This document shows, one piece after another, positions 1 to 5,666 of a stretch of 7,859 bases of DNA. Origin of the DNA: an uncultured Clostridia bacterium. Its GTDB lineage: Bacteria > Bacillota > Clostridia > Oscillospirales > Oscillospiraceae. The notes under the pieces are model-generated. The model did no database searches and was not told where the DNA came from. It worked only from the letters and a program-made list of their open reading frames with translations. The position numbers and the translations under genes were made by a program. Numbering within the stretch: the first letter of the stretch is position 1; the number at the start of each line of letters is the position of its first letter. The stretch covers positions 1 to 7,859 of the forward strand of contig CAMVJF010000069.1 in the NCBI GenBank assembly GCA_947167725.1, read 5' to 3'.

Positions 1-398
1 TGCTCGGCGGCGGCGTGATGGTGCAGCGCTTCGGCGATCTCGTGCGCGGCCGCAGGAGCACGCCCCAGCGCATCGCCGAGAGCTTCGTCACCCCGACGCT
101 CGCCGCGACGCCGGGCGATCTCAGCCTTGTGATCCCCAAGCGCATCCTCGACGGCATCGTGGAAATGATCTACGCCCTCGACAAGATCGCGCCGGGCACG
201 GCCAACGACGACACGCTGCTCTACGGCGTGGAGGTCAAGTTCTACAACATGGAGGTCGAGATCGACGAGAACCTCGAGACGCTGCACAAGGGCCTGTACG
301 TGATCGGCGACTGCTCCGGCGTGACCCACTCGCTCTCGCACGCCTCGGCCAGCGGCGTGTTCGTCGCGCGCAAAATACTTGATAAGATCCTGAAATAA
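1..398 (+). CDS. NAD(P)/FAD-dependent dehydrogenase, COG2509-like (C-terminal fragment)
   Basis: This is the 3' part of a flavoprotein gene. The reading frame is already open at base 3 and ends with TAA at 396-398, so 131 residues are visible and the start lies outside the window. Near the end the protein reads GLYVIGDCSGVTHSLSHAS (about 294-350). This is the usual C-terminal FAD-contacting segment of two-dinucleotide-binding-domain flavoproteins: a strand, then GD, then a Gly/Ser/Ala-rich helix start. The preceding stretch, with LLYGVEVKFYN at 222-251, matches my memory of the uncharacterised FAD-dependent dehydrogenases (COG2509) common in Clostridia. The substrate is unknown. The N-terminal Rossmann motif is not in the window, so NAD(P) use cannot be judged. 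The GTG at 15 and ATG at 18 are internal codons, not starts. No terminator separates it from the flippase gene, so read-through into that gene is likely. Confidence 0.8.
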   Translation, partial: LGGGVMVQRFGDLVRGRRSTPQRIAESFVTPTLAATPGDLSLVIPKRILDGIVEMIYALDKIAPGTANDDTLLYGVEVKFYNMEVEIDENLETLHKGLYVIGDCSGVTHSLSHASASGVFVARKILDKILK

Positions 399-407
399 GC
401 GTATAAT
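379..407 (+). promoter_or_regulatory. sigma-A-type promoter for the flippase gene
   Basis: TTGATA (379-384) and TATAAT (402-407) are separated by exactly 17 bases. The -35 box matches consensus at five of six positions and the -10 box at all six. The -35 box lies in the last codons of the FAD dehydrogenase gene and the -10 box four bases after its stop. Transcription would start near 414, about 38 bases before the flippase ATG. The AT-richness is partly forced by the Ile/Lys/Asp codons of the gene end, but the combined match and spacing make a functional promoter likely. Confidence 0.75.
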
Positions 408-452
408 CTTACAATAACCCCTATCCCAAAGCATCCCGATCGGAGGAAGCGC

Positions 453-2096
453 ATGGCTCGGAGCAGAAAGCAAAACTACATGCACGGCGCGGCCATACTG
501 ACCGTAGGCGTGATCATTATGAAATTGCTCGGCTTCATCTACAAGGTGCCCCTCGGCAACATCCTGGGCGACGAGGGCTACTCCATGTTCATCGGAGCTT
601 ACAGCATCTATAATATCTTTTTCACGCTCGCGACGGCCGGTCTGCCCGTGGCGCTCTCACGCATGGTGGCGGAGGCGGACGCGCACGGCCGCGTGCGGCA
701 GGAGGAAAAGACCTTCCGCGTCGCGCTCGCGACCTTCGCGGTGATCGGCGTGCTCTTCTCGCTGGTGCTCTTCCTGTTCCCGGACTGGCTCGCGAGGGAC
801 TATCTCGAAAACCCGGACGCCGCGATGAGCATCCGCGCCATGGCCCCGGCGATCCTGCTGGTCTGCCTGGTCTCGGCCTACCGCGGCTACTGCCAGGGCA
901 ACGGCAACATGATCCCCACGACCGTAGACGAGGTGCTGGAGGTGCTCTTCAAGGTCATTTCCGGTCTGGTGATCGCCTCCATGCTGCTGCGCGCGGGCAA
1001 GGGCCTGCCCATCGGCTCGGCGGGCGCGATCCTCGGCGTGTCGATCGGCTCGGTGGTCTCGCTGGCCTATATGATCTGCTACAAGCATCGCCACTACCGT
1101 GACCTCTCCGCGCCCTATACCGCGGGCGTGGTCGAGCCGGGAGAGCCGGGCGGGGAGGAGACGACCGACTCCTCACTGAAGATCGTGCGCGATTTGCTCG
1201 CGATCGGCATACCGATCGCGCTCGGCGCCTGCATCATGGCGATCCTCAATTCCATCGACTCAAAGCTGTGCATGAACCGGCTGCAGAGCGCGGCCCGCTT
1301 CTCATACTTTGAGGCCAAGGTGCTCTACGGCGTATACGGCAAGGCGCAGACCTTCTTCAACCTGCCCGCCGCCTTTATCACACCGCTGACGATCTCCATC
1401 GTCCCGGCGATCTCCGCCGCCTTCGCAAAGAAGGACGGCGCGACCGCGGCCAAGATCTCCGAGGACTCGATGCGCATCGCCGCGGTGATCGCGCTGCCGA
1501 TGGGCGTCGGCCTGTCGGTCATGAGCGAGCCGATCATGCGGGGCTTTTATCCCGGCAGCCATGAGGCCGGCGGCCTCCTGCTGGCCATCATGGGCGCAGC
1601 CTCCTTCTTCGTGTGCATGTTGCTGATGGAGAATGCCGTCCTGCAGGCCTCCGGCAAGGAACGCTATACGATGATCACGATGATCGTCGGCGGTCTGGTC
1701 AAGATCGGCGTCAACTGGGTCCTGGTCGCCCGCCGCCCGATCAACATCTACGGCGCGCCGATCGGAACGCTCGCAAGCTATGTGACCATGTGCGCGATGA
1801 ACCTGCTGTTCATGTCCTTTACGCTCGAGCGCACGCCGAGAGTGGGCAGGATCCTGTTCAAGGGCGTGTTCTGCAGCACGATCATGGGCTTCTCCGCCTG
1901 GGCGGTCTACGGCCTGGCGCAGCGCCTGATCCACATGCCGGGACGGCTGGGGATGCTGCTGTGCATGTTCCTCGCAATGGGCGCGGCGGTCGTTGTGTAT
2001 CTCATCTGTGTCGTGGCGACAAGCGCCGTGACCCGGGAGGATCTGGAATTAATTCCCGGCGGCGCGAGGATCGCGGCCTTCCGGCACATGAAATAA
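453..2096 (+). CDS. MOP-superfamily polysaccharide/lipid flippase (SpoVB/YabM-like)
   Basis: This 547-residue integral membrane protein has about 14 predicted hydrophobic helices (roughly residues 12-35, 44-64, 87-110, 128-147, 160-180, 186-210, 247-268, 298-320, 340-360, 373-393, 405-425, 433-456, 468-489, 497-521). That is the architecture of MOP flippases such as SpoVB, MurJ and Wzx. The N-terminus, with GVIIMKLLGFIYKVPLGNILG at about 19-39, is characteristic of the SpoVB/YabM branch, which is thought to move undecaprenyl-linked cell-wall or polysaccharide precursors across the cytoplasmic membrane. A hydrophilic loop rich in Gly, Glu and Pro (about 211-246) separates the two halves. The start ATG follows GGAGG (442-446) by six bases. 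Position just upstream of HU and rqcP recalls yabM-mazG-(hup)-rqcP of Bacillus and Clostridia, which favours a YabM-type assignment. The substrate cannot be read from sequence; MurJ itself is a less likely alternative. Confidence 0.9.
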   Translation: MARSRKQNYMHGAAILTVGVIIMKLLGFIYKVPLGNILGDEGYSMFIGAYSIYNIFFTLATAGLPVALSRMVAEADAHGRVRQEEKTFRVALATFAVIGVLFSLVLFLFPDWLARDYLENPDAAMSIRAMAPAILLVCLVSAYRGYCQGNGNMIPTTVDEVLEVLFKVISGLVIASMLLRAGKGLPIGSAGAILGVSIGSVVSLAYMICYKHRHYRDLSAPYTAGVVEPGEPGGEETTDSSLKIVRDLLAIGIPIALGACIMAILNSIDSKLCMNRLQSAARFSYFEAKVLYGVYGKAQTFFNLPAAFITPLTISIVPAISAAFAKKDGATAAKISEDSMRIAAVIALPMGVGLSVMSEPIMRGFYPGSHEAGGLLLAIMGAASFFVCMLLMENAVLQASGKERYTMITMIVGGLVKIGVNWVLVARRPINIYGAPIGTLASYVTMCAMNLLFMSFTLERTPRVGRILFKGVFCSTIMGFSAWAVYGLAQRLIHMPGRLGMLLCMFLAMGAAVVVYLICVVATSAVTREDLELIPGGARIAAFRHMK

Positions 2097-2254
2097 GCCA
2101 AAAAATCAAGTTTTTTAAGGAAAAATCGAAAAAGCCCTTGATTCAGAGCGAAAAATATGATAGCATAACGGCGTCGCCGGAGGAATTCGGCAAGAAAACA
2201 GCGGCGCGCCAATAGAATCCGGGCGCGTGCGTCCATCAAACAGGAGGAATAAAC
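2097..2254. other. AT-rich intergenic spacer upstream of HU
   Basis: The first 75 bases are strikingly AT-rich compared with the flanking genes. They hold an A6-TCAAG-T6 mini-hairpin (2100-2116) and a longer inverted repeat, AATCAAG (2104-2110) with CTTGATT (2137-2143), whose right arm overlaps the -35 box of the HU promoter. No canonical terminator for the flippase gene is visible, because the A6/T6 hairpin lacks a GC stem. The second half is the HU 5' leader, ending in a strong ribosome binding site (AGGAGG, 2242-2247). Confidence 0.6.
2138..2166 (+). promoter_or_regulatory. promoter for HU, with extended -10
   Basis: TTGATT (2138-2143) and TAGCAT (2161-2166) are 17 bases apart, and TG at 2158-2159 gives an extended -10 (TGnTAGCAT). 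Each hexamer matches consensus at four of six positions. Transcription would begin near 2173, leaving a leader of about 80 bases before the HU start. The upstream A/T tracts could act as an UP element. A TATGAT at 2156-2161 overlaps it but sits only 12 bases from the -35 box. Confidence 0.5.
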
Positions 2255-2530
2255 ATGAATAAAGCAGAACTTGCGGCAGCCGTTGCGGAGAAGCTCGGCG
2301 CCTCCAAGAAGGACAGCGAAAAGGCAGTCAACGCCGTTTTCGAAGCCATCACCGAATCTCTCGTCAAGGGCGAGAAGGTCCAGCTCGTCGGCTTCGGCTC
2401 TTTCGAGATCAAGGAGCGTGCCGCTCGCGTCGGCCGCAACCCCAGGACCAGAAAAGAGATCGCGATCCCCGCTTCCCGCGTCGCCGCCTTCAAGGTCGGC
2501 AAGGCGCTGAAGGATGCCGTCGCGAAGTAA
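2255..2530 (+). CDS. hup: HU family DNA-binding protein
   Basis: This 91-residue protein is a full-length HU, the nucleoid architectural protein that binds and bends DNA without sequence specificity as a dimer. It begins MNKAELAAAVAEKLG, the typical first helix. The family signature runs GFGSF (46-50) through E51-R57 to RVGRNPRT (58-65), and the R61-N62-P63 tip of the beta arm is the Pro that intercalates in the minor groove in known HU/IHF structures. The C-terminus, FKVGKALKDAV, is also standard. The start is set by AGGAGG at 2242-2247, seven bases before the ATG. The gene has its own promoter and is closed by a strong hairpin, consistent with the high expression expected of HU. Linkage to rqcP is seen in other Clostridia. 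Confidence 0.97.
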   Translation: MNKAELAAAVAEKLGASKKDSEKAVNAVFEAITESLVKGEKVQLVGFGSFEIKERAARVGRNPRTRKEIAIPASRVAAFKVGKALKDAVAK

Positions 2531-2542
2531 TCGGCTTTATAT

Positions 2543-2582
2543 GATAAAGACAGCCGCCTTTTCCCGGGCGGCTGTCTTTATC
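2543..2582 (+). terminator. intrinsic terminator/attenuator between HU and rqcP
   Basis: A perfect 16-bp stem pairs 2543-2558 (GATAAAGACAGCCGCC) with 2567-2582, with an 8-base loop (2559-2566). The core is GC-rich. The descending arm runs into CTTTAT, so the T-rich segment lies within the base of the stem, and the A-rich ascending arm gives weaker activity on the other strand. It ends only six bases before the GGAGG (2589-2593) of rqcP. Since no clear promoter lies between them, rqcP probably depends on read-through of this hairpin. Confidence 0.85.
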
Positions 2583-2602
2583 CTTATCGGAGGATACGAA
2601 AC

Positions 2603-2842
2603 ATGAGACTGGATAAGTTTTTGAAGGTGTCGCGCATCATCAAGCGCCGCACCGTGGCCAACGAGGCCTGCGACGGCGCGCGCGTGAGCGCCAACGGCCG
2701 CCCGGTCAAGGCCAGCTATCAGGTCAAGGTCGGCGACGTGCTCGAGATCGCTTTCGGCAAGGGCACGCTGAAGGTCGAGGTCACCGAGATCCGCGAGTCG
2801 GCGGGGAAGGGCGACGCGGCCGCAATGTATAAAGAGCTCTGA
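2603..2842 (+). CDS. rqcP: RqcP (YabO), S4-domain ribosome quality control factor
   Basis: This 79-residue protein is almost entirely one S4 RNA-binding domain (residues 1 to about 60). The opening MRLDKFLKVSRIIKRRT is nearly identical to Bacillus RqcP as I remember it, and the end (DAAAMYKEL) also matches. RqcP binds stalled 50S subunits that carry peptidyl-tRNA and works with RqcH to add C-terminal alanine tails to incomplete chains, which marks them for degradation. Arg2 and Arg16, reported as important in the Bacillus protein to my recollection, are both present. The main alternative, Hsp15/HslR, is the proteobacterial relative and is usually longer. The start ATG follows GGAGG (2589-2593) by nine bases. 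It sits behind HU and its terminator, and 28 bases ahead of the secreted protein gene with no terminator between, so those two are probably co-transcribed. The usual neighbours mazG, yabP and yabQ are absent. Confidence 0.92.
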   Translation: MRLDKFLKVSRIIKRRTVANEACDGARVSANGRPVKASYQVKVGDVLEIAFGKGTLKVEVTEIRESAGKGDAAAMYKEL

Positions 2843-2870
2843 GGAGCCGAACGGGAAGGAGAGTTCAGGC

Positions 2871-4385
2871 ATGAAAAGAATCGCGGGAATACTGGCTGCG
2901 CTGCTGCTGTTTTCCTTGCTGCTGACGCCGCTCTGCGCCGCCGCGGGAGACAATTTCGACACGCTTGCGGATTGGGATATCAAAATCGCGGTGCCGGACG
3001 GCGCGACCGCCGTGCTGCAGGGGAACGAGTATTATCTCTACGCGCGGCGGGCCGGCTCGATCCCCTATGTCCTGCTGAGGACTTACCGCTACGATTCCGC
3101 CGAGCGCTTTGTGAAGGATTTCACCGCGGCGCTGCAGAAGGAGCGCGCGGATCTCACGCTGACCTCCGAGCTCGAGCCGAAGGCGGTCGGGAACAAGCTC
3201 TGCTATGAGATCGACTACAGCTATTCCTTCAGCGGCCACGAGATCACCGTGCGCCTCCTGGCGACCACTGTCGGAGAGCGGACCTATATGTTCCTCTCCA
3301 AGGAGGTCCCGGCCCTCGGCCTTACGGTCGGGACGATGCTGGAGGATGTGATCGCGAACTGCGTCTTCCTCGGCGCGGAGGAGAGCGCAATGGACACGCT
3401 TGAAAACGCGGCCGCGTTGTATCCGTGCTACCTTTATTGTCTTGAGAACGGGATGCCGAAGTACTGGATCGACTTCTCCGGCGTGATGGCGCACGACCCG
3501 GTGCTCCACTGCTTTTTCCGCTCCGGCGAGCCGCGCTTCTACGAGAAGTGCTTCGTGCTCGATCTGGACACGGCCGGGCATGACGGAGACTGGATCTCCT
3601 TTGAAAAGGTCACGGACATGACCGGCGCCGACGTCTCGGACTGGTTCGAGGGCCTGACGCTCAGGCTGGAGGGAGAGCTGGTGACGATGGAGGTCCGCCG
3701 GGACGAGCGCACGCTTGCCGGAGGCGCGGAGGACAACATCCTCAGCGGCGTTTATGAGATGCGCGCGGCGGGCGTGGGCGGCGAGTATCGGTATCACGGA
3801 CCGGACGGAGAGCTGAAATACTGGCTCGACCCGGGCGGGGAGGAGCTTGAGCTCCACGCGATGTTCCGCTCCGACAGCCCGACGCCCTACGAGGCGCTCT
3901 TCACGCTCGACGTCGACAGCGCCGAGCCGACGGGAGAGTATACGAGCCGGATCCTTAAAGTCTGCGACGCCGAGGGGCGCGAGATTTCGAACTGGTTCGA
4001 ATCGCTCACGCTGAGCACAGTGCAGAAGAGCATATTGATGGAGGTCCGGCGCGACGAGCGGACGCTCGCGGGCGGCGCGGGAGACAACATCCTCAGCGGC
4101 GTCTATCTCTTCGAGCCCTGCAGCTATCCGCTGCCCGCGGCTTCCGCCCTCACGCCCGCCGAGCTCGGACGATGGGCGCAGATCTACTACTTCCGCCATC
4201 ACGGCTTTTATCCGCCCGATGCGGAGGTGACGAAAAACCGCGACGGCAGCTTCAGCATCCGGCTCTTCGAGACCGTCGTCCAGGACGGCGCGGCGCATAC
4301 GGCGACCGCGGCCTGGTACACGGTCGACCGCGGCGGCGAGGGCGTCGACGAACTGACGCGGTTCCCGGTCCGCCTCTGCGGCTGA
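2871..4385 (+). CDS. uncharacterised secreted protein with tandem ~118-residue repeats
   Basis: I do not recognise this 504-residue protein as a named family. Residues 1-25 form a signal peptide: KR, a Leu/Ala-rich core, then AAA followed by GDN as a likely signal peptidase I site. Cys22 lies in TPLC, which is not a lipobox, so it is probably exported rather than lipid-anchored. Four parts follow. (a) Residues 27-168 alternate strands and a helix, with VPDGATAVLQGNEYYLY early and MLEDVIANCVFL at the end; this is loosely reminiscent of PsbP/Mog1-like folds (inference). (b) Repeat 1 spans 187-296 and (c) repeat 2 spans 306-413, both with KYW near the start and RRDERTLAGGA...DNILSGVY at the end. 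(d) Residues 427-504 (LTPAELGRWAQIYYFRHHGFYPP...ATAAWYTVDR) resemble a C-terminal module I recall from other Firmicutes exported proteins. AAGGAG (2856-2861) precedes the ATG by nine bases. The large antiparallel open frame on the other strand is a GC-rich shadow. Confidence 0.85.
   Translation: MKRIAGILAALLLFSLLLTPLCAAAGDNFDTLADWDIKIAVPDGATAVLQGNEYYLYARRAGSIPYVLLRTYRYDSAERFVKDFTAALQKERADLTLTSELEPKAVGNKLCYEIDYSYSFSGHEITVRLLATTVGERTYMFLSKEVPALGLTVGTMLEDVIANCVFLGAEESAMDTLENAAALYPCYLYCLENGMPKYWIDFSGVMAHDPVLHCFFRSGEPRFYEKCFVLDLDTAGHDGDWISFEKVTDMTGADVSDWFEGLTLRLEGELVTMEVRRDERTLAGGAEDNILSGVYEMRAAGVGGEYRYHGPDGELKYWLDPGGEELELHAMFRSDSPTPYEALFTLDVDSAEPTGEYTSRILKVCDAEGREISNWFESLTLSTVQKSILMEVRRDERTLAGGAGDNILSGVYLFEPCSYPLPAASALTPAELGRWAQIYYFRHHGFYPPDAEVTKNRDGSFSIRLFETVVQDGAAHTATAAWYTVDRGGEGVDELTRFPVRLCG
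3429..3758 (+). repeat. repeat unit 1 of the secreted protein (residues 187-296)
   Basis: First copy of an internal duplication. It runs from YLYCLENGMPKYW through FRSGEPRFYEKCFVLDLDTA and WFEGLTL to RRDERTLAGGA and DNILSGVY. The last 69 bases (3687-3755) match the second copy at 60 of 69 positions by my count. The rest of the unit has diverged much further. Confidence 0.85.
3786..4109 (+). repeat. repeat unit 2 of the secreted protein (residues 306-413)
   Basis: Second copy, offset by 117-119 residues from the first. It runs from YRYHGPDGELKYWLD through FRSDSPTPYEALFTLDVDSA and WFESLTL to RRDERTLAGGA and DNILSGVY. Positions 4038-4106 correspond to 3687-3755 of copy 1; over these 23 codons only one residue differs (Glu287 versus Gly404). 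Nearly all other base changes there are synonymous. Confidence 0.85.
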
Positions 4386-4392
4386 GCGAACG

Positions 4393-4439
4393 AAAAAAAG
4401 AGCGCCGCGATCCGATGAGGATCGCGGTGCTCCCGTTTT
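4393..4439. terminator. bidirectional terminator between convergent genes
   Basis: A 14-bp stem pairs 4400-4413 (GAGCGCCGCGATCC) with 4419-4432 around the loop GATGA, with one G-T mismatch (4404/4428) that is a G-U wobble in RNA. On the plus strand it is followed by a short T-run at 4436-4439. On the minus strand it is followed by seven T (complement of the A-run 4393-4399), making it the stronger terminator for the P-loop gene. It begins 14 bases after the stop of the secreted protein gene. Confidence 0.9.
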
Positions 4440-4449
4440 GCGACGCAAT

Positions 4450-4863
4450 TCAAATAAAGCAGTCCTGGACCCGCCTGTCGGCGCTCTCGCGTTCCCCGGA
4501 GACGGAGATCACGAACTCGATGTTCTCGCGCTCGGAAAAGACCTTGAGCCAGTCGATGAAATCGCCCAGCGAGGCAGGCGCCTTGTCCTCGACCATCTTG
4601 AGGAAGTTGTCGATAAAGAAATGAGTGATATCGTAGTTGCCGGCGTGAATGCCGCAGATCAGTCCCTTGAGAAATTCATAGGTGCCGATGGGGTAGCTCG
4701 ATGCGTCGACGAGACGCGCCTGATAGGGGATGTCATAGGTGAGCTTTCTTTCCTTTTCGATGACGACCACGTCGCCCTGCTCCGCGTTGACGGCCTCCCT
4801 GACCATTTCGACCAGCCGCTTGGTCTTGCCGGAACCCTTCAGCCCCATGATGATCTTGACCAA
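4450..4863 (-). CDS. small P-loop ATP-binding protein of unknown function
   Basis: With a TTG start at 4863-4861 the product is 137 residues and opens MVKIIMGLKGSGKT. Walker A is G7-L-K-G-S-G-K-T14. A Walker B-like strand, HFFID, ends at Asp85, and a further strand, EFVISVSGE, is at 116-124. The protein is far shorter than a typical AAA or PilT ATPase and has little beyond the nucleotide-binding core. I recall similar short clostridial proteins sometimes labelled 'twitching motility PilT', a label not supported here. The start is chosen because AAAGGAG (minus strand, 4880-4874) lies ten bases before this TTG. The longer frame from a TTG at 4884 would contain that site, and the ATG at 4848 would cut close to Walker A. 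It converges on the secreted protein gene and diverges from yfcE. Its function is unknown; nucleotide binding is likely. Confidence 0.85.
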   Translation of the reverse strand: MVKIIMGLKGSGKTKRLVEMVREAVNAEQGDVVVIEKERKLTYDIPYQARLVDASSYPIGTYEFLKGLICGIHAGNYDITHFFIDNFLKMVEDKAPASLGDFIDWLKVFSERENIEFVISVSGERESADRRVQDCFI

Positions 4864-4921
4864 GATTACCACGCTCCTTTTCAAAAAAGTATTTCTCGAA
4901 CCGTCGAGTCCTTCTTTTCTG

Positions 4922-4955
4922 CCTATAGCTTACCATTTTTCCCGCGGGGGCGCAA
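4922..4955 (-). promoter_or_regulatory. possible promoter for the P-loop gene
   Basis: On the minus strand, TTGCGC (4955-4950) is followed after 17 bases by TAAGCT (4932-4927), preceded by TGG at 4935-4933 as an extended -10. TATAGG (4927-4922) is a second -10 candidate but at a poor spacing of 22 bases. The match is weak. It is listed because the gene is divergently oriented and must start within 4864-5070. Confidence 0.3.
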
Positions 4956-5010
4956 GAGAGCAAAGCGCACAAATCTTGAATAAGCGGTAAAATTTGTGTA
5001 AACCGCGCCC

Positions 5011-5039
5011 TTGACCGCGCGCCCGCCCTGTACTATATT
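5011..5039 (+). promoter_or_regulatory. promoter for yfcE
   Basis: TTGACC (5011-5016) and TATATT (5034-5039) are 17 bases apart, each matching consensus at five of six positions. The spacer is almost pure G+C, so the two boxes stand out. Transcription would start near 5046, about 25 bases before the ATG at 5071. Confidence 0.8.
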
Positions 5040-5070
5040 GTCGGTGAGAAAGAAAAAGGAGGGCGGAGCG

Positions 5071-5622
5071 ATGAAATGGCTGATCGCCTCGGATATCCAC
5101 GGCTCGGCGTACTACGCCCGCAGACTGATCGAGACCTTCGAGAGCGAGCGCGCGGAGAAGATGCTGCTGCTGGGAGATCTGCTCTATCACGGACCGCGCA
5201 ACGATCTGCCGCGCGACTATGCGCCGCGGGAGGTCGCCGAAATGCTCAACACGCTTTCCGGGCGCGTCTGGGGCGTACGCGGCAACTGCGACGCGGAGAT
5301 CGACCAGAGCCTGCTGCGCTTCCCGATCCTCCCGGACTACGCGCTGCTCTGCGAGGGAGGGGCGATGATCTTCGCCACCCACGGCCATCTCTACCACCCC
5401 GACTGCCTGCCGCCGCTGCAGAGCGGGGACATCCTGCTCTTCGGCCACACGCACGTCCCGCTGTGCACGCGCGGCGCGAACGGGATCCTCTTCCTCAACC
5501 CCGGTTCGGCCGCCATCCCCAAGGCCTCGACGCCGCCGAGCTGCATGACGCTTGAGGACGGGCTGTTCCGCTGGCTCGATCTCGACGGCGGAGGGGAAGT
5601 TCGGCGCTTTGCCTTAGACTGA
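5071..5622 (+). CDS. yfcE: YfcE-type metallophosphodiesterase
   Basis: This 183-residue protein is full length for the YfcE family, which is about 184 residues in E. coli. The calcineurin-like metal-binding motifs appear in order: D8-I-H10-G, GD36LLYHGPRN44, G71-N72-C73-D74, T103-H104-G-H106, and G125-H126-T-H128. The segment HGPRN..P..YAP..V...LN and the NPGS near the end are typical of YfcE rather than of the wider family. E. coli YfcE is a manganese-dependent phosphodiesterase active on model substrates, and its natural substrate is not settled. It is expected in the cytoplasm, as no signal peptide is seen. The ATG at 5071 is chosen because AGGAGG (5057-5062) lies eight bases before it; an in-frame TTG at 5011 belongs to the -35 box. 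The gene appears to be transcribed alone, between its own promoter and a strong terminator. Confidence 0.95.
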   Translation: MKWLIASDIHGSAYYARRLIETFESERAEKMLLLGDLLYHGPRNDLPRDYAPREVAEMLNTLSGRVWGVRGNCDAEIDQSLLRFPILPDYALLCEGGAMIFATHGHLYHPDCLPPLQSGDILLFGHTHVPLCTRGANGILFLNPGSAAIPKASTPPSCMTLEDGLFRWLDLDGGGEVRRFALD

Positions 5623-5630
5623 GAAACGAT

Positions 5631-5666
5631 ACGAGGGGCCGCATCCCGCGGGATGCGGCCCCTCGT
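5631..5666 (+). terminator. terminator after yfcE (36-base perfect palindrome)
   Basis: The 16-base arms ACGAGGGGCCGCATCC (5631-5646) and 5651-5666 are perfectly complementary around a CGCG loop, so the whole element is a palindrome. It begins eight bases after the stop codon and is followed by only TTT (5666-5668), a short U-tract offset by a very stable stem. It may also block transcription from the other direction. Confidence 0.85.

Noticed and set aside
2100..2116. A6-TCAAG-T6 hairpin as a terminator for the flippase gene
   Set aside because: The stem is only A-T pairs and is followed by AAGG rather than a T-run, so it is unlikely to terminate transcription.
1613..2215. A 200-codon plus-strand frame overlapping the end of the flippase gene
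   Set aside because: Out-of-frame reading of the flippase. It has no ribosome binding site or recognisable domain, and its tail crosses the HU promoter.
2886..2950. Lipoprotein signal with Cys22 in the secreted protein
   Set aside because: The residues before Cys22 (TPL) do not fit the lipobox, and an AAA signal peptidase I site follows directly.
2865..4448. A 527-codon open frame on the minus strand opposite the secreted protein gene
   Set aside because: It is an antiparallel shadow produced by GC-rich codon use. The plus strand has a signal peptide, a well-placed ribosome binding site and internal repeats, and the minus product is a low-complexity Arg/Val/Glu-rich sequence.
4450..4884. 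Longer P-loop protein starting at the TTG at 4884
   Set aside because: This would place the AAAGGAG ribosome binding site inside the gene. The TTG at 4863 is correctly placed after it and gives the cleaner MVKIIMGLKG start.
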